This document shows positions 57,225-64,000 of a stretch of DNA of 64,000 nucleotides, in pieces. The notes under the pieces are model-generated. The model did not search any database. It saw nothing but the letters and a program-made list of their open reading frames with translations, and was not told the origin of the DNA. Positions within the stretch are counted from its first letter, which is position 1; each line of letters starts with the position of its first letter. The stretch spans positions 1,674,001 through 1,738,000 of the forward strand of contig NZ_CP178861.1 in NCBI RefSeq assembly GCF_047344985.1. Reading direction: 5' to 3'. The translations under genes and the position numbers were made by a program. This stretch comes from Bdellovibrio sp047344985 (GTDB taxonomy: Bacteria > Bdellovibrionota > Bdellovibrionia > Bdellovibrionales > Bdellovibrionaceae).

Positions 57225-57656
57225 TTATTTCAACTTCAACTGAATTTTACAAATGTCATAAGATTGATTAATCACTGTGTAGTAGCCGCTTTCATTGAAA
57301 GTGAGACCCGAGTACAAGCGAATGCGGCGTTGATCTGGGTAAACAATTTCCCCCATGCCGTCGCAAGAACCATCAGTCACTTGAATGCCGACTTCTTTAC
57401 CTGCTGGAATTTTCAAATACACAGTAATAGCCATGCCGTACATCATCGCTTTATCGCAGCCGTTTTGAAGCTCCTCAAGTGAGCACTCGCCATCATAAGG
57501 ACCTTTGGGAGCTTGTTTAGTCAGGACATCGACTGCACTGCGTGCTTGAAGGCTTAGCATATTGTCAGGAACGTCAGATTGATTGCCGGCCATTGCCGCT
57601 GTTGTTGAACCAAGAACCGCTGCCAACACTACTAAAGACATAATTTGCTTTTTCAT
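57225..57656 (-). CDS. Exported protein, unknown
   Basis: 143 residues. Signal peptide (KKQIMSLVVLAAVLGSTTAAMA, residues 2-23) with AAAGGAG before the ATG at 57656. The mature domain has four Cys (CSLEELQNGC, GSCDGMG, DICKIQ), likely two disulfides, and a beta-rich C-terminal half. No family recognised. It may be a small periplasmic or secreted domain. Confidence 0.7.
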   Translation of the reverse strand: MKKQIMSLVVLAAVLGSTTAAMAGNQSDVPDNMLSLQARSAVDVLTKQAPKGPYDGECSLEELQNGCDKAMMYGMAITVYLKIPAGKEVGIQVTDGSCDGMGEIVYPDQRRIRLYSGLTFNESGYYTVINQSYDICKIQLKLK

Positions 57657-57800
57657 AAAAACTCCTTTGAATGATTTTGCTAACATCAGCGTTAGCGTTT
57701 CGCAGAGTTAATAAAGCAACCACGGTGCCACGTTTTTCAGACGTAAAAACATCGTAAAATCGACCTGAAAAGACCCTTGCCGAGATCCCGACAGTAGGGT

Positions 57801-57818
57801 CTGCCGAGTTGTCGGCAG
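57801..57818. repeat. Hairpin CTGCCGA-GTTG-TCGGCAG near the FAD oxidoreductase 3' end
   Basis: A perfect 7-bp stem with a GTTG loop, 24 bases beyond the stop of the reverse-strand gene. A related GACCC/GGGTC pair surrounds it (about 57773-57800). No T-run on either side, so not a standard terminator. Confidence 0.5.
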
Positions 57819-57841
57819 GTGCTGAAAGAGCGGCAGGGAAA

Positions 57842-59026
57842 TTAAAATTTAAAACGGTTGATATTCAAATGCGCCGGGATAGTTTTGCCAAACATTCCAC
57901 TGACAAGCGTGCGAGCGCCATTAAAACTCAAACCCATTCCATGTCCAGAGCAGCCTGCCATCACATGAATGTTTTCGTTCCGGGGCAAGGCGCCCAACAT
58001 CATCTGACCATCCGGAGAAAATCCCATAATACCAGACCATTGATGCGCGATCTTGGCTTGAGGTCCATATTTGAAATGACCTTTCACAAAGTCGTATAAG
58101 GCTGTTTGAATTAAATCTGTTGTCGCATCCTCATGAGTATTTTCTTGTTCAATGGCGAGATTTCTAAAACCACCAATCAACAAATGTCCTGTCGGAAGCT
58201 GTCTAAAATAACAAAGATGCTTCGTCAAATAGCAAGGCCCTTTTACAAACGCAGGTAAAGGTTCTGTAAGAAGAATCTGTCCTCGGCCGGGCTTAATGAT
58301 CGAATTAAAATTCTCAAGGACCAAGGGAAGATAAGCATTCAAAGTGATAACGACTTGGGCGCTTTCAAAAATTCCTTTTGAAGTGTGAATCACAGGTGTA
58401 GATGAAGATTTATCAATCGCTAAAACTTCATGTTCTTCATAAATATCAACATTCAGTTTCGCACGCATTTTTTGCAAAAGCTTAATCGGATGAATGTAGC
58501 CGTCACCAGTGTATTGAATACCGCCTTCAAAACCCGTAACCCCGTAGTCTTTTTCCATCTCTTGCGGGCCGACTTCGTAAACATCGATACCGGACTCACG
58601 CATGACAGCCGCAATGTTTTTGTATTTCTCCCAATGAGTTTCACTAGGAGCAACAGTGCAAGAACCCGTGTGACGGAAATCCATCTCATCCCAGGCGTCT
58701 TCAATGATATGCTTAAGAAGAAGCTCGCGATTCTCTTCAGAAAATTTCCAAATCTCAACGGCTTTAGAAAGACCGAACTGTTCTTTAAGTTTGATAAAAT
58801 GTTCGGTCGATCCGCAAGTCACAAAGCCCGCATTGCGGCCGCTGGCACCAAAGCCCACGCGGTGTTTTTCAAGAATTGCGATTTTTAATTTCGGATTTTC
58901 TTTTTGCAGCCAGTACGCCGTCGAAAGTCCCGCAATCCCACCGCCAACAATGACGACATCATATTTCGAAGTTTTAGCAGTAGGGAGGTTCGAGACTTTT
59001 TCTTGGAGCCAATAAGACATGCTCAT
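57842..59026 (-). CDS. FAD-dependent oxidoreductase, DAO/PuuB-like
   Basis: 394 residues. N-terminal FAD-binding Rossmann motif VVIVGGGIAGLSTAYWLQ at about residues 24-41, then GFGASGRNAGFV. The C-terminal half contains PGRGQILLTEPL and GCSGHGMGLSFNGARTLVSG. This D-amino-acid-oxidase fold oxidises secondary or primary amines; the overall pattern is closest to gamma-glutamylputrescine oxidoreductase-like enzymes. It sits 9 bp after the GNAT gene on the same strand and downstream of a peptide transporter, which fits amine or amino-acid breakdown. Substrate not determinable. Confidence 0.87.
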   Translation of the reverse strand: MSMSYWLQEKVSNLPTAKTSKYDVVIVGGGIAGLSTAYWLQKENPKLKIAILEKHRVGFGASGRNAGFVTCGSTEHFIKLKEQFGLSKAVEIWKFSEENRELLLKHIIEDAWDEMDFRHTGSCTVAPSETHWEKYKNIAAVMRESGIDVYEVGPQEMEKDYGVTGFEGGIQYTGDGYIHPIKLLQKMRAKLNVDIYEEHEVLAIDKSSSTPVIHTSKGIFESAQVVITLNAYLPLVLENFNSIIKPGRGQILLTEPLPAFVKGPCYLTKHLCYFRQLPTGHLLIGGFRNLAIEQENTHEDATTDLIQTALYDFVKGHFKYGPQAKIAHQWSGIMGFSPDGQMMLGALPRNENIHVMAGCSGHGMGLSFNGARTLVSGMFGKTIPAHLNINRFKF

Positions 59027-59035
59027 GAGTTGTCC

Positions 59036-59584
59036 TTAAAGATACTTGATCATTTCTTCAGCCGTGCAACGACAAGGTTTTCCATCGCGCACACATTCAT
59101 AGTCGATATCAATCCAATACTCTGGATGAGTCGTCACACTTTGAAAGCCAAATTTAGTAAGATAACGAATCGAAGAATTATTCGGAGACTCTTTCCATGC
59201 GTGAGTCACAATGGCTAAAGTTCCTAATTTTTTAAAACATTCAATGGCGGCCTCAGAAAGTTTTGGTCCCCAGCCGCTACCTTGCGCTTCAGGTGCTAAG
59301 AACAGACTTTGAAAATAGCCTACTTTTTCAAGAGGCACATTCCACAAATCAGGACGAAGTTTTGAGCCTTTGCCTTTGCTCCAAGCGCCTGGCGGGTAGG
59401 CCAAGCGGAAGCCTTGAATGCCTTTATCGTCCACCAAAACAAAAGAGCACATCACGTCGCCCACAAGGGCCTTTCGATAACACTCTTGCAGTTCTTCAAG
59501 ATTAAAATAATTCAAACCAATCGTACGATCGGTGAATGTTTTCACTTGAGGAAGGTCAGATAATTCTAGAGGACGAATGTGCAT
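59036..59584 (-). CDS. GNAT-family acetyltransferase
   Basis: 182 residues. The acetyl-CoA-binding motif A is visible as SLFLAPEAQGSGWGPKLSEA (residues 92-111), with motif B NNSSIRYLTKFGF. The C-terminal tail (CVRDGKPCRCTAEE) adds three Cys, unusual for the family. It acetylates an amine; target unknown. The ribosome site is weak. It lies 37 bases after the Cys-rich gene stop and 9 bases before the FAD oxidoreductase. Confidence 0.82.
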   Translation of the reverse strand: MHIRPLELSDLPQVKTFTDRTIGLNYFNLEELQECYRKALVGDVMCSFVLVDDKGIQGFRLAYPPGAWSKGKGSKLRPDLWNVPLEKVGYFQSLFLAPEAQGSGWGPKLSEAAIECFKKLGTLAIVTHAWKESPNNSSIRYLTKFGFQSVTTHPEYWIDIDYECVRDGKPCRCTAEEMIKYL

Positions 59585-59621
59585 AGGCCCATAAACTCAC
59601 ATTCAGAAATTCTGGTCAAGA

Positions 59622-59825
59622 TCATATCGGCATCTCGTCATAACCCGCTCCACGGCCGACTCTTAGGGAAAATTTATGATGAGATTCGTTCCAGATGGCG
59701 TGGATATCAATAGGATGGCAGCACACGTCGCAATCCCAAATAAATTCCTGATCAGCTCCATCCTCAAGATGAATGGTGATTCCGAATTTTTCGCGGCAGA
59801 AGGGGCATTGAACTTTGTATTCCAT
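59622..59825 (-). CDS. Small Cys-rich (CPXCG-type) protein
   Basis: 67 residues. Two Cys pairs, CPFC near residue 7 and CDVCC near residue 33, form a compact zinc-ribbon-like unit, as in the CPXCG-motif Cys-rich family of proteobacteria. GAAGG lies before the ATG at 59825, and a longer frame upstream is not supported. Embedded in the transporter/GNAT/oxidoreductase run, but with no known role. Confidence 0.8.
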   Translation of the reverse strand: MEYKVQCPFCREKFGITIHLEDGADQEFIWDCDVCCHPIDIHAIWNESHHKFSLRVGRGAGYDEMPI

Positions 59826-59909
59826 AAAGGCCTTCTTTGTTAGACCACCCTTATTTTCATAGAGGCGGCCCACTTTCAAAAGACCTTGTGCCGAAATACA
59901 GGTTCTTTT

Positions 59910-61280
59910 CTAGACGTCTTTACCTAGAGCGTTTGTGAGAACCTTATGAGTAAAAAAGAACAGAACCGCAGGAATCAGACTTAAGCCTGCAAGAAGCAGG
60001 AAAAACTCATCTTTGGCGATTCTCTCATAGTAACTTCCGATGTAACCTGCGATATAGTTTCCAAAGAACGTCGCAAGGAACCACACACCCATCATCATCG
60101 AAACAATCTTCGCCGGAGAAACCTTCGTCACCAAAGAAAGACCAATCGGAGAGATGTAAAGCTCAGCCAATGTTAGCAAGAACGTAGAGCCCAAAAGCCA
60201 CATCACATTGCCTTTACCAGCACCCACAGCTTGCGCCGCAAGATACATGATAACTAATGCCACAGCACCAAGAACACAGCCGATCGCCATCTTAGTCACA
60301 GTGCCGGGAGCTTTATTGCTACGCGCTCTCCAAGCCCAATAACGATCTAAAAGAGGAGCAAAGAAGACAATCACAAGAGGATTGAAAGACTGATACCACG
60401 TCGAAGGAATTTCAAAACCAAAGAAGTTCCAATCGGTACTTTGATCAGACCACAATTGCAAAGTGTTGCCTTGTTGTTCGTAAACACCCCAGAAGAAAAT
60501 CGTGACCATACACAAGAAGGTCAATGCAATCGTGCGAGCCCATTCTTCTTTCGTCATCGGTTGTTGAGCTTTGGCTTCAACTTCTTTGATCGATTGTTTC
60601 TGCTCTGTTTGCGGAAGATGTTTTCCTCCGAAGTGATAAATCACCAAAGACACAAGCATGCCGACGCCCGCCGCACCAAAGCCCCAGTGCCATCCCACTC
60701 TTTGTCCCAAAGTTCCGCAGATTAACGGAGACAAGATCGCGCCTAAGTTGATACCCATATAGAAAATCGTATAGGCACCGTCACGGCGAGGATCGTTCTC
60801 GGCATAAAGACCACCGACTTGAGTTGAAATATTTGGTTTAAAGAAACCATTACCCAAAATCAGGAACAATAAAGCCGGGAAGAACATGCTTTCTACGGCC
60901 ATCAAAAAGTGACCGGTCGCCATCAAGACACCGCCCACATAAACGGAACGTCTTTGTCCAATGAAACGGTCGGCAATAATGCCCCCGAAGAACGGCGTAA
61001 AATAAACAAAGCCCGTGTAAAGCCCGTAAATCTGAGAAGACAGAGCCTGGTGGGAGAGCTCTCCATAGAAGGACTCTAGAACGCTTTTGATCGTCGCATA
61101 TCCAAAGACCTCTTTGCCGGCATCGGCCTGCTGGAAAAGGTGCTGGATCATGTAAAGTACGAGAAGAACCCGCATTCCGTAGTAAGAAAATCTTTCCCAC
61201 ATCTCTGTAAAGAACAGGGTGAAAAGAGGGCGCGGATGCCCGAAGAAAGTCTTATTTGCATTGTGAGCCGTTTGAGCCAT
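59910..61280 (-). CDS. Peptide MFS transporter (POT/PTR family)
   Basis: 456 residues, about 14 membrane helices. Near the start the POT motif FTEMWERFSYYGMRVLLVLYM (seen as TEMWERFSYYGMR) matches ExxER-type proton-coupling residues, and FYMGINLGAILSPLICGTLG is the second POT signature. It imports di- and tripeptides with protons. That suits an organism feeding on prey proteins. ATG at 61280 with AGGAGA. Divergent from the metalloprotease lipoprotein gene, which could supply peptides extracellularly. First gene of the reverse-strand group ending at 57842. Confidence 0.93.
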   Translation of the reverse strand: MAQTAHNANKTFFGHPRPLFTLFFTEMWERFSYYGMRVLLVLYMIQHLFQQADAGKEVFGYATIKSVLESFYGELSHQALSSQIYGLYTGFVYFTPFFGGIIADRFIGQRRSVYVGGVLMATGHFLMAVESMFFPALLFLILGNGFFKPNISTQVGGLYAENDPRRDGAYTIFYMGINLGAILSPLICGTLGQRVGWHWGFGAAGVGMLVSLVIYHFGGKHLPQTEQKQSIKEVEAKAQQPMTKEEWARTIALTFLCMVTIFFWGVYEQQGNTLQLWSDQSTDWNFFGFEIPSTWYQSFNPLVIVFFAPLLDRYWAWRARSNKAPGTVTKMAIGCVLGAVALVIMYLAAQAVGAGKGNVMWLLGSTFLLTLAELYISPIGLSLVTKVSPAKIVSMMMGVWFLATFFGNYIAGYIGSYYERIAKDEFFLLLAGLSLIPAVLFFFTHKVLTNALGKDV

Positions 61281-61391
61281 GATTCTCCTGTAAAGATTAT
61301 GAACATTTCATTCTTTTTTTCAGAGGCCTTTTGATCTTCGCCACTATTTGGCATAAATGTCACCTGAAAAAGTTTTTTGGGGGTTCGTGAA

Positions 61392-64000
61392 ATGACGTTT
61401 AATAAGTACGCCGCTGTCATCAGCACTGTTGTCGCATCCATGATTCTTTCATCCTGCACGATCAAAAAAGAACAGGTCGTCGCCAAGCAAGCACCTGCCG
61501 ATATGCGTGAATCCTTTTCCCCGCAGAGTGTAGATTCCACCTCTTCTGCCTGTGATAAAGCTTCTTGCATCACAATTCAAAAAGCCGCTTTAGGAAAGAT
61601 CTTCCTTCTAATTGCCTCTGGAAAAACCGCAGGCTCAACACCTCAATGGTACGATCTAAAACCTCTGGTTGTGAGCTTTGAGAAATCAGGTTCGAAGGTC
61701 GCTCTTCTTGCTGAAAATTATAACAGCATCTACGAGGAGATCCGCACGGTGAACCTCATTCAAACATTCGATGTGGTTTCTGAAGACGATAAATCCATTA
61801 CATTCGACTGGGGACAAGGCCTAAAAACATTTGTCCTTCAAAGTTCTTATGACGTCGATGCGCCACGCGGAAAAAATAACGACCTGACAGAGAGTTCTTT
61901 CCAATCACTTCCCGTCATTGATTCTTTTGTTCGTAATATCAAATTCGACGAAAAGAATATCGAGCTAGAGCAGATCTCTAAAGTTCGTACTGATGCTGTG
62001 AAGGCGGGCGCAAATAAGAGCATGAGTTTGGAAACACGCGAAGAAACTTTGGCGATGAACATCCAAATCCGCGCTTACAATCTTTCTCCAGAATTTAAAA
62101 AGAAAGAGTACGATCCATCCCGCCGCGTAGGTTTCTTCGTTACAAAAGTTTCTAAAAAAGGCTATAGCCAAGACATCGTGAATCTTATTACGAAGTGGGA
62201 TCTTTCTCCGTCTAAAGGACCTATCGTCGTGCGCGTATCATCAGCGGTTCCTCAGGAGTACGTGGGTGCTGTGACTGAAGCTGCTCTTTATTGGAATAAA
62301 GTTTTTGGTCGCGATATCGTGACTGTGAAAACGGGCGTTGATCCGCAAGCGGGTCCTGAAGATCGCAGCATCTTCGTTCGTTGGATTCCTTGGTTGGATT
62401 CTGGTGCCGCTTACGCTATTGGACAGTCAGACCCTCTCACAGGTGAGGTTTTGCGTGCGCAAGTCTTTATGCCTTCTGTGTTCACACGCGTGGGTTCTGC
62501 GGATCTCGTGAATCTGAATGGCAACACACCAGTTGCCGCTGGTGCGATTGCTTGTGATCTGACGGAAAGCTTCAATGCGATCAATCAAATCGCTCGTGAA
62601 GCCAGTGACTCTCAAAGACTGCGTCTGGCGCAAGACAGTGTTCGTGCAACTGTAGCCCACGAATTAGGTCACGCTTTGGGGCTTCGTCATAACTTCGCGG
62701 GATCGTTCTCTGCGAAAGTTTCAACTAAAGAAATCTATGAGTCTGCGAAAACTTATTTAAAAGACCTCAACCATCAAGGTCTTGAGACTTCAACAAGTAT
62801 CATGGACTACGTCAGTGGTATTGATGATGTTTTGATGGCGGGAAGAATCAAATACGCCGCTTTGTCTTACGATAAAATGGCGATGGACTGGGCATATTCA
62901 GACAACGACAGCGCTTTAAACGAAAAAACATCTTTGTATTGCACAGATGACGATATTTCTTTAGCGAACAGTCAGTCTTTGCAAATCTATGGTTGTGAGC
63001 GCTTTGATGCCGGCAACAATCCTCTTTTAAGAAAATACCTTGATGCAAAAGGTGAAAAAGAAAATCTAACGAAAGTTCTTTTTGCTTCGATCATTGGTCG
63101 TTTGTATCCATCTGATCAGCCCACCGTTGTTGCTAATCTTGATACGGTTTTGCAAGACACGACGAAATGGGGACGCGCGAACTTAGATGCGCTGAAGTTT
63201 GTAAGCCAAGTGGTGATGGATATTTCTAAGAACAACACAGCGGCCCCTGTGTTTGCGTCTCTTGAAAATGTGAAGTCAGGTCAAGTGCTTTACTCTAAAA
63301 TGGGTATGGATGAAGCGCTGACGAAAGAGCGCGCGCGTTCTTTGGCTGAAGCAGGCGGTTATGCTTCGATGATCAACGGTCTTTGGAGAAACGCTGACGG
63401 CACGATTTCGACAAATTGGCTTGCTCAACAAATTGAAGAGCTTAAAAACAGTCCTTATCTTGCAAAAGGTAAAACTTTAGGCGGTCGTGAATACGAACTC
63501 AGTCCTGAACAGCAAGAAAAGGTCATTAAGTTCTATCAAAGCCTTCTTACAACAAATCGCAAAGTCTTAGCGGCGGGCGTGGCGGAGCTTCTGCCAAAAC
63601 TTGATGAGATGGAGCAAGACTCTAATGGCTTAACAGCTTCTATCACAGCGTTGCTACCTCGCGGTTTGTTAACTGAAGATGGTTCAGCAGCCCTGGCAAA
63701 TCTCTATCTTGATCTTGTGGCCGCCAACGAAGGTGAGCAAGTTGTTAAAGTGGGTGCGGGTCTTACGAAAGAAGTAAAAGTCGTAAAATCCTTCCTGACG
63801 GCTGAAGAAAAAGCGAAGTGGGCCAAGCTGCTTTCTTCTAAAGGATTGCGCTTTGATATGGATATGAAGAAGGCTCTTGTGCGCAAATCTCAATATGACA
63901 AGGTCAATGCATTCTTAAAAGAGATCGATGCGACTTTGGATTTAAGCACAGTGAAAAAGCCTGCGGATCTTGCTTCTCAATTGCTTCAACAAGGTCTTAT
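61392..64000 (+). CDS. Zinc-dependent metalloprotease lipoprotein (metzincin), cut by window end
   Basis: At least 869 residues seen, no stop before the window end. Lipobox SSC at residue about 22. A central metzincin domain has HELGHALGLRHNF, with zinc ligands His423, His427 and His433 and Glu424 as base, and a downstream Met-turn SIMDY. The N-terminal 280 residues and the long helical C-terminal part resemble large exported zinc-dependent metalloproteases (DUF4953/DUF5117-like). Being a lipoprotein, it is probably anchored at the outer membrane and may digest prey or envelope proteins. GGGGG lies about 8 bases before the ATG. It is divergent from the POT peptide transporter gene. Confidence 0.9.
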   Translation, partial: MTFNKYAAVISTVVASMILSSCTIKKEQVVAKQAPADMRESFSPQSVDSTSSACDKASCITIQKAALGKIFLLIASGKTAGSTPQWYDLKPLVVSFEKSGSKVALLAENYNSIYEEIRTVNLIQTFDVVSEDDKSITFDWGQGLKTFVLQSSYDVDAPRGKNNDLTESSFQSLPVIDSFVRNIKFDEKNIELEQISKVRTDAVKAGANKSMSLETREETLAMNIQIRAYNLSPEFKKKEYDPSRRVGFFVTKVSKKGYSQDIVNLITKWDLSPSKGPIVVRVSSAVPQEYVGAVTEAALYWNKVFGRDIVTVKTGVDPQAGPEDRSIFVRWIPWLDSGAAYAIGQSDPLTGEVLRAQVFMPSVFTRVGSADLVNLNGNTPVAAGAIACDLTESFNAINQIAREASDSQRLRLAQDSVRATVAHELGHALGLRHNFAGSFSAKVSTKEIYESAKTYLKDLNHQGLETSTSIMDYVSGIDDVLMAGRIKYAALSYDKMAMDWAYSDNDSALNEKTSLYCTDDDISLANSQSLQIYGCERFDAGNNPLLRKYLDAKGEKENLTKVLFASIIGRLYPSDQPTVVANLDTVLQDTTKWGRANLDALKFVSQVVMDISKNNTAAPVFASLENVKSGQVLYSKMGMDEALTKERARSLAEAGGYASMINGLWRNADGTISTNWLAQQIEELKNSPYLAKGKTLGGREYELSPEQQEKVIKFYQSLLTTNRKVLAAGVAELLPKLDEMEQDSNGLTASITALLPRGLLTEDGSAALANLYLDLVAANEGEQVVKVGAGLTKEVKVVKSFLTAEEKAKWAKLLSSKGLRFDMDMKKALVRKSQYDKVNAFLKEIDATLDLSTVKKPADLASQLLQQGL

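Noticed and set aside
1..64000. CRISPR array, prophage, IS element or rRNA operon
   Set aside because: No regularly spaced repeats, transposase, integrase, phage structural genes or rRNA sequence were seen.

Overview
The window reads as chromosomal DNA of a Gram-negative predator of the Bdellovibrio type. This is inferred from content, not from a marker gene. There are many exported hydrolases: a secreted HNH nuclease, a lytic-transglycosylase-like protein, an L,D-transpeptidase and a large metzincin lipoprotein. There is also an HD-GYP protein lacking the Tyr of GYP, as I recall for the Bdellovibrio protein Bd1817, and a CheY/CheX signalling group. Genes are packed tightly. Same-strand neighbours often share stop/start bases, and several convergent pairs overlap at their 3' ends. 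There is no rRNA, CRISPR array, prophage or complete IS element. The only tRNA is tRNA-Leu(UAA).

Region by region. 1-4.2 kb: end of lysA, then a reverse-strand group of a membrane protein, an IMPDH/GMP reductase-like enzyme, murI and ddl (cell-wall precursors and purines). 4.3-12 kb: small metabolic genes and regulators, including an NmrA-like protein, a MenI-type thioesterase, a TrhA-type membrane protein, TetR divergent from a ClpP paralogue, a lipoprotein hydrolase, and MarR divergent from a membrane protein. 12-15 kb: a 2H-like protein, tRNA-Leu with a 22-bp inverted copy of its 3' end nearby, an RluA-type pseudouridine synthase and a secreted HNH nuclease. 15.1-20.4 kb: tetR-tolC-RND efflux operon without an adaptor gene. 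20.4-27 kb: SelO, a MerC-like protein, an L,D-transpeptidase, HiPIP, FadD, a proline-rich lipoprotein and a PrxQ peroxiredoxin. 27.2-28.6 kb: a possible Thr-rich leader peptide and a short threonyl-tRNA synthetase. 28.7-33.1 kb: a five-gene reverse operon with a creatininase-family protein, an exported protein, a ureohydrolase, a threonine-aldolase-like enzyme and tryptophan 2,3-dioxygenase. 34.5-45 kb: signalling proteins (two unusual HD-GYP proteins, CheX, CheY, an HPt-like protein with a CheZ-like tail, a LuxR-type HTH protein) interleaved with envelope stress proteins, QueG, a CCA-adding-type enzyme and an HNH gene after a 644-bp gap. 45-57.7 kb: thioesterase, exported proteins, HflX, ChrA, MaeB, a fadI-fadJ beta-oxidation operon and a probably frameshifted lipoprotein gene. 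57.8-64 kb: a reverse group of POT transporter, Cys-rich protein, GNAT and FAD oxidoreductase, then a divergent zinc metalloprotease cut by the window end.

Taken together, the metabolic genes fit a cell living on prey polymers. It would take up peptides (POT), break down amino acids (TDO, aldolase, ureohydrolase, FAD amine/amino-acid oxidase), oxidise fatty acids (FadD, FadI, FadJ) and route C4 acids through malic enzyme. The strongest leads for something undescribed are the Thr-codon leader before the short ThrRS, the inverted tRNA-Leu 3'-end repeat, the CheY/CheX/HD-GYP signalling group with a CheZ-like peptide on an HPt-like protein, and the tryptophan-dioxygenase operon with a creatininase-family partner.
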